The notes beneath the pieces are model-generated. The model was not told the origin of the DNA, did no database searches, and saw nothing but the letters and a program-made list of their open reading frames with translations. Positions 33,818 to 41,305 of a DNA stretch of 64,000 nt are shown one piece after another (the stretch's first letter is position 1; every line of letters starts with the position of its first letter). A program made the position numbers and the translations under genes. This stretch comes from Peptoniphilus_A genitalis (GTDB taxonomy: Bacteria > Bacillota > Clostridia > Tissierellales > Peptoniphilaceae): NCBI RefSeq assembly GCF_949769225.1, contig NZ_CATKPB010000008.1, one strand, 5' to 3'.

Positions 33818-33848
33818 TAAAAAAAGCCCAGGGAGTGATCCCTAGGCT
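33818..33848 (-). terminator. Terminator of the prophage lysis operon
   Basis: Minus-strand hairpin AGCCTAGGGA / TCCCTGGGCT with a TCAC loop followed by seven T. Confidence 0.85.
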
Positions 33849-33917
33849 AGTGCATTAGAAAAGTTATAAATATTTTAAATTCTACTATTTATTAAAAAGT
33901 TACATACGTACTAAATT

Positions 33918-34157
33918 TTAATCTTCTTTGTAATCTTCTGTCTTAATAATGTTTGTCACATCAGTTGGTTTACTGTCTGCAATACCCTCTGATAACATGT
34001 AGATACATAACCCTCCAACTGCTGATACCAAAGCTACTACTCTCTCTGTTGTTTCAGGCTCTGCACTTGTAAAAGCAATTAAAGCGATTACAACTGCACT
34101 AATGCAAGCCCAAAACTTACGACTTCCTAACTTCCTTAAAAAGTCCTCTTTCTTCAT
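33918..34157 (-). CDS. Putative phage holin
   Basis: 79 aa with two hydrophobic segments (about 16-33 and 40-58), a charged N-terminus and an acidic C-terminus, the common class II holin layout. It overlaps the end of the endolysin gene by 4 bp. Holin identity rests on size, membrane segments and position. Confidence 0.6.
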   Translation of the reverse strand: MKKEDFLRKLGSRKFWACISAVVIALIAFTSAEPETTERVVALVSAVGGLCIYMLSEGIADSKPTDVTNIIKTEDYKED

Positions 34158-35404
34158 TTTTCCACCTCTCTTTGCTTGTCATATCGTCTAATCATAGCTA
34201 TAACTTGTTCTCGTGTGCAAGTTCCACCAGGGTTACTTCCGTCAGTAATTCCTTGTTCCTTGCCCCATTTCCAATCTTCTTTAGCCCATTCACTTGGGAC
34301 TGTGTTATCTCTAGTCACGATTTTTCCCACTCCTTTGTCATACTGTTGTAAGCCTAATCTCTCTATCAGTTGAATTAGCTTAGTACCATAATTTAAGTCT
34401 GTCGCATATCCACACTCTCTAAGAGCAAGTGCTTGTGTCTTATAATTTTTAGCTTCCAAGACTTTCTTATAATTTTCCCTTCTCCAAGGTGTTGATACAA
34501 AAAACTTGTCATGATCTTTAATGGATTCTAAATAAGATCCATACTTTCTAAAGTCAGCTGTTATTGTGTAGACTTCTCCAGTTGGCTTTTGCTCCTTGGT
34601 TTGCTTCTTATAGATTCCACCAGTCCAGTCCTTAGATGCTTTAATACCAAATAAGTTACATGCTTCCCTTGCTAGTGAGGACTTACCCCAGTTACTTTCA
34701 AGTATTGCTTGTGCGATAGTCACAGATGGCAAGATATTAAGTTTTTGACCTTTAAGGCTATCAACTATAGACTGGATAAATTTTTCTTCAGTAAGTTCTA
34801 CTGGTGGATTTTTAACTTCTCCAGTTTTTTCTACAAGTCCATAAAACTCTGCAATTGCTTTTGCTACTGCATTTGCTGTCTTATCAAGATTTTTGCGATA
34901 AATAGTCGCATCTTGTAAATTGTCGTGGAAAACATGCTCAACTATCATGTTTTTCTTAGCATACCCTAACCTTAGGATCCCATAATAATTAGATCCTGCG
35001 TTATTTCTCCTGTACTTCGTTCCACGATTAGGAGTTCCAAGGGCAGTAGACACATAAGCACATATCTTATTTCCTAAACCCTTGCAAGACTCCTTAGGGT
35101 TAGTGGAGTCCCAGACTTCCACTCCTCTTACATTACCACCTGCCGCATTGCTATGGACTGATAAAAGCAAGTCATAACCCCTTGCCATAAATCCTCTGGT
35201 CTTAAGACTTGGATTTTGCCAGATGTCACTCCTAGTCATACCAACTTTAAATCCATATCTTTCAAGAGCAGGCTTTAAAAAATCCCTGGCATAGATAAAG
35301 TTGCAATCCCCCTCATTACAATAGGGTAGATTGTCAACCTGCTTAAATCCACGATTATGAGCAGGACCACCACCATGGCCAGGGTCTAACATTATTTTTA
35401 CCAT
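34154..35404 (-). CDS. Endolysin: N-acetylmuramoyl-L-alanine amidase plus glucosaminidase
   Basis: 416 aa with two catalytic domains. Residues 3-190 are an Amidase_3 zinc amidase: D-P-G-H-G-G with His10, His84 in S-V-H-S-N-A, Glu156 in I-V-E-H. Residues 206-355 are a GH73-type glucosaminidase with Glu236 in A-I-L-E-S-N-W-G. The last 45 residues (E-W-A-K-E-D-W-K-W-G...) look like an S-layer-homology-type or peptidoglycan-binding end. No signal peptide, so release depends on the holin. Confidence 0.92.
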   Translation of the reverse strand: MVKIMLDPGHGGGPAHNRGFKQVDNLPYCNEGDCNFIYARDFLKPALERYGFKVGMTRSDIWQNPSLKTRGFMARGYDLLLSVHSNAAGGNVRGVEVWDSTNPKESCKGLGNKICAYVSTALGTPNRGTKYRRNNAGSNYYGILRLGYAKKNMIVEHVFHDNLQDATIYRKNLDKTANAVAKAIAEFYGLVEKTGEVKNPPVELTEEKFIQSIVDSLKGQKLNILPSVTIAQAILESNWGKSSLAREACNLFGIKASKDWTGGIYKKQTKEQKPTGEVYTITADFRKYGSYLESIKDHDKFFVSTPWRRENYKKVLEAKNYKTQALALRECGYATDLNYGTKLIQLIERLGLQQYDKGVGKIVTRDNTVPSEWAKEDWKWGKEQGITDGSNPGGTCTREQVIAMIRRYDKQREVEK

Positions 35405-35424
35405 GTCATCAACTCCTTTATTGC

Positions 35425-35454
35425 ATAATAAAAGGCAGCTTCTAAAGCCGCCTT
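35425..35454 (-). terminator. Terminator after the coiled-coil membrane protein gene
   Basis: Hairpin AAGGCGGCTT / AAGCTGCCTT (35432-35454) with TTTATT, overlapping the stop codon at 35453. Confidence 0.75.
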
Positions 35455-35797
35455 ACTTTTTTAATTCATCTAATATTTTGTCTGATTTTTCATCATGTTT
35501 ATCTAGTTTTCTGTGAAGCTCTCGGTTATAATAGTCAACTTTATTTACTGTATCAGCTACAATTCTGTTAGTAGTTGCAACTTCTTTTGTAGCTTCTGAC
35601 AACTTGTCTATTGCAGTGTTTAAAAGTTGGTTATCTAAAATTAGTTGTTTAAGAGTATCTGTTATCTCCTTCATCTCTTGTGTTCTTCGTTTATCATTCT
35701 GTACTATTGTGTAGACAAAAACTCCCAAGAAAACAATTATAATCGCCCCTGCAACTCCCACTGCTAAATAAAGTTCTTCTATTGTTTTGTATTCCAT
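35453..35797 (-). CDS. Phage membrane protein with coiled coil (XhlA-like position)
   Basis: 114 aa. One transmembrane helix (about 9-31) at the N-terminus, then a long amphipathic helical region rich in Lys, Asp and Leu. Haemolysin XhlA-type lysis proteins have a helix and a membrane segment in the reverse order, so the match is by position only. Confidence 0.5.
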   Translation of the reverse strand: MEYKTIEELYLAVGVAGAIIIVFLGVFVYTIVQNDKRRTQEMKEITDTLKQLILDNQLLNTAIDKLSEATKEVATTNRIVADTVNKVDYYNRELHRKLDKHDEKSDKILDELKK

Positions 35798-35820
35798 GCG
35801 GTCACCTCTCTTTTTGTATT

Positions 35821-35846
35821 TTAAAAGGCGACCTTGCCAGTCGCCT
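35821..35846 (-). terminator. Terminator after the tail-tip accessory gene
   Basis: Hairpin AGGCGAC / GTCGCCT with TTTTAAAA following, 18 bp after the stop at 35864. Confidence 0.7.
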
Positions 35847-35863
35847 ATGTTTTTAATTAAATT

Positions 35864-36191
35864 CTAATAAACAGTATTTTCAAAACCCGTCCCAATCCAT
35901 CCATCAGCACTTGCAGTAACTCTAACTTCGTCATTTTCTTCCAATGGTTTTACTGGTTGTTGCCATGTGAAACCTTTATTTTTCAAATTATATTCCTCAT
36001 GTTTGTTTGTAGCAGAGTTCTTAATTACTATCTTAATATCACTTGAGAATGGGTAAGCTAACCCAGTAATTACACTCGCACCAATCACAGGGGTATTTAC
36101 ACTTAACCCTACTTTCGGGAGTTCATAAACTAATCCCCCCCCCCCTATATATTTCTACAACACGCTTATTTAAGCCATTTGTTAATTCCAT
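35864..36191 (-). CDS. Small tail-tip protein, frame interrupted at a poly-G tract
   Basis: From the ATG at 36191 (SD GGAGGAAAT) the frame reads 19 codons to 36135, where 11 G follow; with 11 G translation stops four codons later at TGA. With 10 G the frame would run on to 35864, giving 108 aa. That product aligns without gaps to the neighbour at 36202-36522: Y-R-G-G-G-L-V-Y-E-L-P against Y-K-G-D-E-L-V-W-E-M-P, and V-R-V-T-A-S-A-D-G-W against V-V-I-T-I-S-K-P-G-W. So the intact form is the ancestral one. It is either a phase-variable gene now OFF or a homopolymer sequencing error. Likely an Ig-like accessory to the baseplate. Confidence 0.75.
36135..36145 (-). repeat. Poly-G tract (11 G on coding strand)
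   Basis: Eleven consecutive C on the plus strand inside the coding sequence of the preceding entry, the longest G/C run seen in the window. Slippage by one base restores the frame. Confidence 0.9.
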
Positions 36192-36201
36192 ATTTCCTCC
36201 T

Positions 36202-36522
36202 TTAACGAATCCTTTTTATAATGATTTTATCTTTCCAACCTGGTTTTGAAATTGTAATGACAACTTTATCTCCATTTTTAAGCGGCGATTCCAATCCAGC
36301 TGAACAACCTCCAAATCCAGAAGGCATTTGCTCAGAAATTGTATTACCATTAATTTCTATCTTAACCTTGCAGTCAGCAGGATAGGTTGTGAATTCTATT
36401 GTTGTCGTACCTTTATATAAATCAAATCCGCTTGTCATCACTTCTGGCATTTCCCAAACAAGTTCATCACCCTTATACATTTGACTTATGGTTTTATTAT
36501 CTTTTTCAATACTATCTAACAT
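36202..36522 (-). CDS. Small tail-tip/baseplate accessory protein, paralogue of the poly-G gene
   Basis: 106 aa. A short N-terminal strand region (K-T-I-S-Q-M-Y-K-G-D-E-L-V-W-E-M-P) precedes a beta-sandwich-like domain ending K-P-G-W-K-D-K-I-I-I. I do not recognise a named family. It starts 8 bp after the BppU-type gene and is duplicated downstream. Confidence 0.65.
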   Translation of the reverse strand: MLDSIEKDNKTISQMYKGDELVWEMPEVMTSGFDLYKGTTTIEFTTYPADCKVKIEINGNTISEQMPSGFGGCSAGLESPLKNGDKVVITISKPGWKDKIIIKRIR

Positions 36523-36530
36523 CTAATCAC

Positions 36531-37904
36531 CTATCTTTCAGTAACAAGATATAAGGTTTCAGGTTCAGCAGTCCCATCTTTGATTCTTTGTGTTTGTTCT
36601 GCCTTAGTGGTCCATACAACCTTAACTCCTATATCTTCTTTCTTAGCATATCCATCTAGTTGACCTGTAACGTCAATGTTTTCCAAGTCTTTCTTAGTCG
36701 CATAGTCTTTTAATTGACTTGTTACATCTATTGCTTCTAATGCTTCTTTTAATCTTGGCTCTGTTACATATTGGTCTAAGTTACCATTTGCAATTATTTT
36801 CTGCACTTCATCTTTTGTAAGATTTAATTGGCTCAACAAATCTCTAATAAGAGCTTCGGTTTTTTTAGCTTCTTCATCTGTAGATTTTAGAGATGTGTTT
36901 TCTGCTGTTGCTTCTTCTATGCTTAAGTCTAAATCATTCTTTACACTTGATGCGTTACTTGTACTTTCATCAAGGTTTGTTTTTAAATAGCTCCCAGAGT
37001 TTATCTTCGATAGTAAATCAGCAGATAAGGTATCTCCTTGATTCTTTAGACTTCCTAATTCTGCTTTTATAGTGTTTGCTGCATCTGTTACATCTTCTAA
37101 AGACTTTTTTGTAGCTAAAGCTGTTGTATTTGATTTGTCTAAGTTTTCTTTATTTGCTTTAGCATCTTCTATGCTTGCGTTTAATTCACTTGTTGTAGTT
37201 TTTCCTTCTTCAATTTTTGTATTCAAGCCATTAAAGTTTTCTGTAGCTTTTTGATTTTCAGAGCTTAAACTTGATTTTAAAGTTTCAGATTCAGCCTTTG
37301 TTGTCTTTAAATCCTCTAAGGTTTTATTAGCATCTACCTTTGAGTTGTCAAGTTGGTCCTTGATTTCTAATGCTTTTTTCTTACATTCAGCAAGATTATT
37401 CCTTGCTTCAATACCCTCATTAATTCCAACCTTTAAAGATGCATCAACTTCTTTAGCTTCTTCTAAAGTCTTGTCATAGTCTTTGATTAAATTCAAAGTT
37501 TTATCAATTTTTTCAAAGTCTACATAGATATTTTTTCCAAGACTTGGACCTGCTTCAAGTCCTTCTTCAATCCACAAATCAAAAATTTTAGACCCAATTT
37601 TTTGACCATCTTTATCTGTGATTATAAATTGAGATTTTTGCTTTCCTGGATATTTAAGTTGGGAGTTGTACACTTGGACTTTAATTTTCCCCTCTGTGGC
37701 TTCGACAATTTCTCCCTCTGAATAAGATACTTCTTTGGAGTTTGCCACATACATTCTTAATTTCATTCCAGTAACATTAACTGGCTTACTAAAATCATCA
37801 AAAACTTGTAAATTAAAAACTCTTCCAGTATCGCCTTGTACTGCAAATAAGCGACCGTTGAAAGAGTTGTCAAACTTTAATTTAATTATTTCATTGTTTA
37901 TCAT
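36531..37904 (-). CDS. BppU-type phage baseplate upper protein
   Basis: 457 aa. Residues 1-120 have the BppU N-terminal fold pattern (F-N-L-Q-V-F-D-D, M-K-L-R-M-Y-V, Y-P-G-K-Q-K-S-Q-F). Residues 125-360 are a long heptad-rich, Asn/Lys/Thr/Ser coiled coil, probably trimeric, and the C-terminus is a short head. Expected to carry receptor-binding proteins on the tail tip. Confidence 0.8.
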   Translation of the reverse strand: MINNEIIKLKFDNSFNGRLFAVQGDTGRVFNLQVFDDFSKPVNVTGMKLRMYVANSKEVSYSEGEIVEATEGKIKVQVYNSQLKYPGKQKSQFIITDKDGQKIGSKIFDLWIEEGLEAGPSLGKNIYVDFEKIDKTLNLIKDYDKTLEEAKEVDASLKVGINEGIEARNNLAECKKKALEIKDQLDNSKVDANKTLEDLKTTKAESETLKSSLSSENQKATENFNGLNTKIEEGKTTTSELNASIEDAKANKENLDKSNTTALATKKSLEDVTDAANTIKAELGSLKNQGDTLSADLLSKINSGSYLKTNLDESTSNASSVKNDLDLSIEEATAENTSLKSTDEEAKKTEALIRDLLSQLNLTKDEVQKIIANGNLDQYVTEPRLKEALEAIDVTSQLKDYATKKDLENIDVTGQLDGYAKKEDIGVKVVWTTKAEQTQRIKDGTAEPETLYLVTER

Positions 37905-37915
37905 ATTTGCTCCTT

Positions 37916-38188
37916 TTATAGATTTTCAAAAATATCATCTACATTTCCTGGTGCTTCCTTATTAGGTTCTAGCTTTGCAATTACATCTTTAAGTGCTTTT
38001 TGCTTTTCTTCATAACCTTTATAAGTTTTTCTCATTGCTATCATCTGGTCATAAAGACTTTTCTTTCTGTATTCCAAATCTCTTACTTCATTTTTTAATT
38101 GATCTACGCTTTTTTCATAGACAATTTTTTCTTCAATAACTGCTCCGTTTTCTTTAAGTTCTGTTACTGTAATTTCTTGTTTTTCCAT
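37916..38188 (-). CDS. Small coiled-coil phage tail protein
   Basis: About 90 aa and mostly helical. The ATG at 38188 shares one base with the stop codon of the upstream tail gene and has GGAGGTTATTA before it. Function unknown; position suggests a tail-tip assembly helper. Confidence 0.6.
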   Translation of the reverse strand: MEKQEITVTELKENGAVIEEKIVYEKSVDQLKNEVRDLEYRKKSLYDQMIAMRKTYKGYEEKQKALKDVIAKLEPNKEAPGNVDDIFENL

Positions 38189-40560
38189 TAATAACCTCCA
38201 TAATTCAATAAGGCTTGTATAAAAATTGTTGCATCTACACGACACCTTCCATTAGATTTTATTTCTATTTCATTCCATCCATTCTTCAAATAAGCTGTTA
38301 AGTTCATTTCTTCGTTATTTCCGTAGACATAGCCACTTCCAGAAATAGCTGCTGTTCGGTCAGTACCGTTAATATATATTTCAGTCCTTACATTGCTTGC
38401 GTATTCTTGATATATCCCAAAAACAATATCGTGTTGGTGTCCTGGTATCTCAACATCGTGCGTATGACTTTCTATACTTACTCTATGAGTATGTTCAGGT
38501 AAATCTACCCTATGACTATGACTTGGTATTTCAACAACGTGTTTATGAAGCGTTGTTTTATAAATTGAAACGTGACCACCGCCACCACCTATAACATTAT
38601 AATCGTACATTCCACCCTCTACATCAGATGGACTATGACTTGTTGGTGCTGAATCACCAGCGTATTCTGTTGATGGATAACCACCTCCACCACTACCTGT
38701 TGAAGTATAATCTCCTCCGCCAGATTTTGTTGATGTGGATTGCGTTCCCTTCCATTCGGTCGCTTTTGAGTAAGCTCTAAAGCCTTCCGTATAAATTCTT
38801 AGTGCTGCCTTATAGATTCTTTGTGTTTCCTTTGGGATGTAAATGTGTAATTTAAGAGGATTTTTATCGTCAACATTATCACATCTTCCGTCTTGCCATG
38901 ATTGTAATATCCCATTATCATCAAGGATTGTCCTATTACCTGATGCATCAGTAAGTTTTAGTCCATACCTATTAGTTGCCCAGTTGCCAAGCTGGACTCT
39001 CTCTCGGTTTTGATTATCAAGGACTTGCACTCCCTTTGTGCCTGTAATTTTTACATTGTTGTAAAGTTGACCTTGAACTACAACTTTTTTACCAAGAGCT
39101 GTATCTGCAAATTCGTCATTTACATTTATTTGATAAGCGTTGACCTTTGCAAATTCCCCAAGAGTTCCGACAATTGACTCTGCGACAACCCCTTCTCCAG
39201 TTGCCATTGTTCCCCACTTCCAAGAGCCGTCAGGATTCTTTTTATCTGCAACAAGCATCTTGCCTGCTCCCATGTAAATTACTTTTGTTGGATCTTGGTC
39301 TATTGGTCTGTCAAAGGAATAATAACCTGCTGGTAAGTTATATTTATTTCCAATTTTTAAATCATAATTATAAGCTGCATCATTAAAATAAGATGAGTTT
39401 ATCTCATCTCTTAGTGAGTCAATGTAAGAGTCAATTTCCTCTTCTCTTCTTCGTTTTTCATAGAGTTCAGATTTTAGTCTTTCACCTGCAGATCTAACAA
39501 TTTTATCCCCAAACTCAAAAGATACTACTTTGTCTTTTAGAAAATCTTTTTGAATTTTAAATACTCTAACCTTGTATCTGATATTCATGTCCGGTCTTAT
39601 TATTGCAACAGTTTCTCCAAGCTCAATATTTTCTGTCTCAAGTGCATTGGCTCTTAATTGCAATTTGGGTCTAGTGTTTTTGAGTGCATATTCAAAAGTT
39701 GCATCTGCTAAAAGTTTTGGATCTTCAATGTCATCAAAGTCCACAACTCCTATTCTTGGTGTTCCATCTGGATAGCCATAGAGCTTAGTTGCTTCCTTGA
39801 TTTCTATATAGTCAGTTCCTTTAGGCTTAACAACTTTTACACCATCTTTTTCATTTGTGTATTCAATTTCATCAAATTTTATTTTACGACTATACCCACC
39901 AGTTTTTTCTCCGTTTTCATCTTCTGTGGCAATTCCCTTACCTCTTCCAAGAAAAGCTGTGTAAAGTTCGTCTGTAGATGATTCTGCGACTACAGAGATT
40001 AATTTATCCCCGTACTCATACCACTTTCCAAAATCCTTTGAAATCTCATCATAAATACTTATCTTCTTTGATATTATTTTTCCATCTTTAAAAAGTATTT
40101 CAGGTACAAATTCAAAATTCCAAGTCTTAACAACATCATAGAAAGCAGAAAGAGCAGATTCATAATAATAGTTTTTTGATGCTATTCTTTCTGTGATATT
40201 GGATTTTAATTCCCAACCAGTGCCGGAGATTATTTTTTCAACGACTAAGTTGCCTGATGTGTTTTGATTTCTGATGTCCCTTACAACTGCACCCTTTAAT
40301 TCGTCAAAAAAAATGTGGATACCATCAATTGTGATGTATCCACTCTCTTTTGTTTTCTTCCTAATTTTATAGAGCCAAAAATTATTATCTTCTTTAACTC
40401 CAAAGTATTCAGCTTCTTCGTCAAAGTCTTTATAAGGAAAACTTGCACTTCCAGTTATTTGACCACCAAGTTCTTGTTCTTGAAAGTTTTCTGTGAGAAG
40501 GTCTGCTGAAATTGATTTTATTAAGTTTTGTTTGTTATCAAATAAGTAAATCCCTTTCAT
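38188..40560 (-). CDS. Phage tail endopeptidase/tail-associated protein with HxH metal needle
   Basis: 790 aa. Residues 1-380 match the prophage-tail endopeptidase (Tal/gp18-like) layout common after Dit in siphoviruses: Y-K-I-R-K, then G-W-E-L-K and the L-R-A-N-A-L-E block. A linker of about 100 residues is followed by a Gly/Ser-rich stretch (about 625-660) and five HxH motifs spaced exactly nine residues (672-710), then a beta-rich C-terminal head with a galactose-binding-like pattern. It probably binds the host cell and may cut the wall. Confidence 0.8.
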   Translation of the reverse strand: MKGIYLFDNKQNLIKSISADLLTENFQEQELGGQITGSASFPYKDFDEEAEYFGVKEDNNFWLYKIRKKTKESGYITIDGIHIFFDELKGAVVRDIRNQNTSGNLVVEKIISGTGWELKSNITERIASKNYYYESALSAFYDVVKTWNFEFVPEILFKDGKIISKKISIYDEISKDFGKWYEYGDKLISVVAESSTDELYTAFLGRGKGIATEDENGEKTGGYSRKIKFDEIEYTNEKDGVKVVKPKGTDYIEIKEATKLYGYPDGTPRIGVVDFDDIEDPKLLADATFEYALKNTRPKLQLRANALETENIELGETVAIIRPDMNIRYKVRVFKIQKDFLKDKVVSFEFGDKIVRSAGERLKSELYEKRRREEEIDSYIDSLRDEINSSYFNDAAYNYDLKIGNKYNLPAGYYSFDRPIDQDPTKVIYMGAGKMLVADKKNPDGSWKWGTMATGEGVVAESIVGTLGEFAKVNAYQINVNDEFADTALGKKVVVQGQLYNNVKITGTKGVQVLDNQNRERVQLGNWATNRYGLKLTDASGNRTILDDNGILQSWQDGRCDNVDDKNPLKLHIYIPKETQRIYKAALRIYTEGFRAYSKATEWKGTQSTSTKSGGGDYTSTGSGGGGYPSTEYAGDSAPTSHSPSDVEGGMYDYNVIGGGGGHVSIYKTTLHKHVVEIPSHSHRVDLPEHTHRVSIESHTHDVEIPGHQHDIVFGIYQEYASNVRTEIYINGTDRTAAISGSGYVYGNNEEMNLTAYLKNGWNEIEIKSNGRCRVDATIFIQALLNYGGY
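38431..38547 (-). repeat. 27-bp coding repeats: HxH every nine residues
   Basis: H-K-H, H-S-H, H-T-H, H-T-H and H-Q-H are separated by six residues each, with a Val/Ile-x-(Ile/Leu) strand between. In T4 gp37 a slender trimeric tip uses HxH pairs to hold a row of metal ions. Confidence 0.85.
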
Positions 40561-41294
40561 ATTGACCTCTCTCTGTATGATATTTCAAAGTTTGCGCTCG
40601 GTGAAACCATAATTTCATCTTCACTGTAAAGTTCAAAGTTTTGATAATCACTGTTCACAAAGTCAAGCCAGTGCATTCTATTTTGACCATTGACTGTGAT
40701 TTTATCCTTAGTGATTATAACTTCATCTGCATCTTTAAAATCTCCGTTTAAAATGATTTTTATTCCCCTGTTTTTATTGGTAACTACTAACTTATTTGTT
40801 CCTGGTGCAGTAATTTTAATTTCTTCAATTTTAACTGGGTATTTTTTAAGTTTTAGTCTATCAATTTTTCCTTTACTTTTTCTTAAATGACCATACATAA
40901 AAGGATCCGCGCAATGAATTGTAAATTTACCAAAACCCAAATTTGAATCATAGTCCGGGTCTTCAGTGTTTGAAAGCCTTCCTATTCGATATCCATCTTC
41001 ATCATCAAACTTAAATGCTACTTCATTGTCAGTGTATAAGATTTCATTCAATCTTCTAATCTTTTCTAGAAAGTATGCGTTGCGATAATCTGAAATCATA
41101 AAGTGAACAGTAATCTCCCTTGGTGGATAAGTGCCACCAAGGATTACATCACCATTTCTACCAGGAACGCTAACCGTATCTAATATTGGCGATAAAACTT
41201 GTCGACCTTCAACGTTCACTGTCATAAAAGATTCAATTTCTTCATCAAGTAAGTGTCCGTCAAAGGTTAAAGCACAATGACTTAATTCTCTCAT
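40557..41294 (-). CDS. Distal tail protein (Dit)
   Basis: 245 aa. N-terminal block V-E-G-R-Q-V-L-S-P..., then V-P-G-R-N-G-D-V, and F-x-C-A-D-P-F are typical of Dit/siphovirus gp37-family proteins that form the hub joining tail tube and tip. It overlaps the endopeptidase start by 4 bp. Confidence 0.88.
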   Translation of the reverse strand: MRELSHCALTFDGHLLDEEIESFMTVNVEGRQVLSPILDTVSVPGRNGDVILGGTYPPREITVHFMISDYRNAYFLEKIRRLNEILYTDNEVAFKFDDEDGYRIGRLSNTEDPDYDSNLGFGKFTIHCADPFMYGHLRKSKGKIDRLKLKKYPVKIEEIKITAPGTNKLVVTNKNRGIKIILNGDFKDADEVIITKDKITVNGQNRMHWLDFVNSDYQNFELYSEDEIMVSPSANFEISYRERSI

Positions 41295-41305
41295 TTTATC
41301 ACCCC

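Larger units (their letters stand above)
33662..33917. other. Prophage left end, non-coding
   Basis: No gene seen. The 9-mer-like word AAGTGGAC occurs twice (about 33719 and 33734) and could be integrase arm sites; two hairpins follow at 33781 and 33825. Confidence 0.4.
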
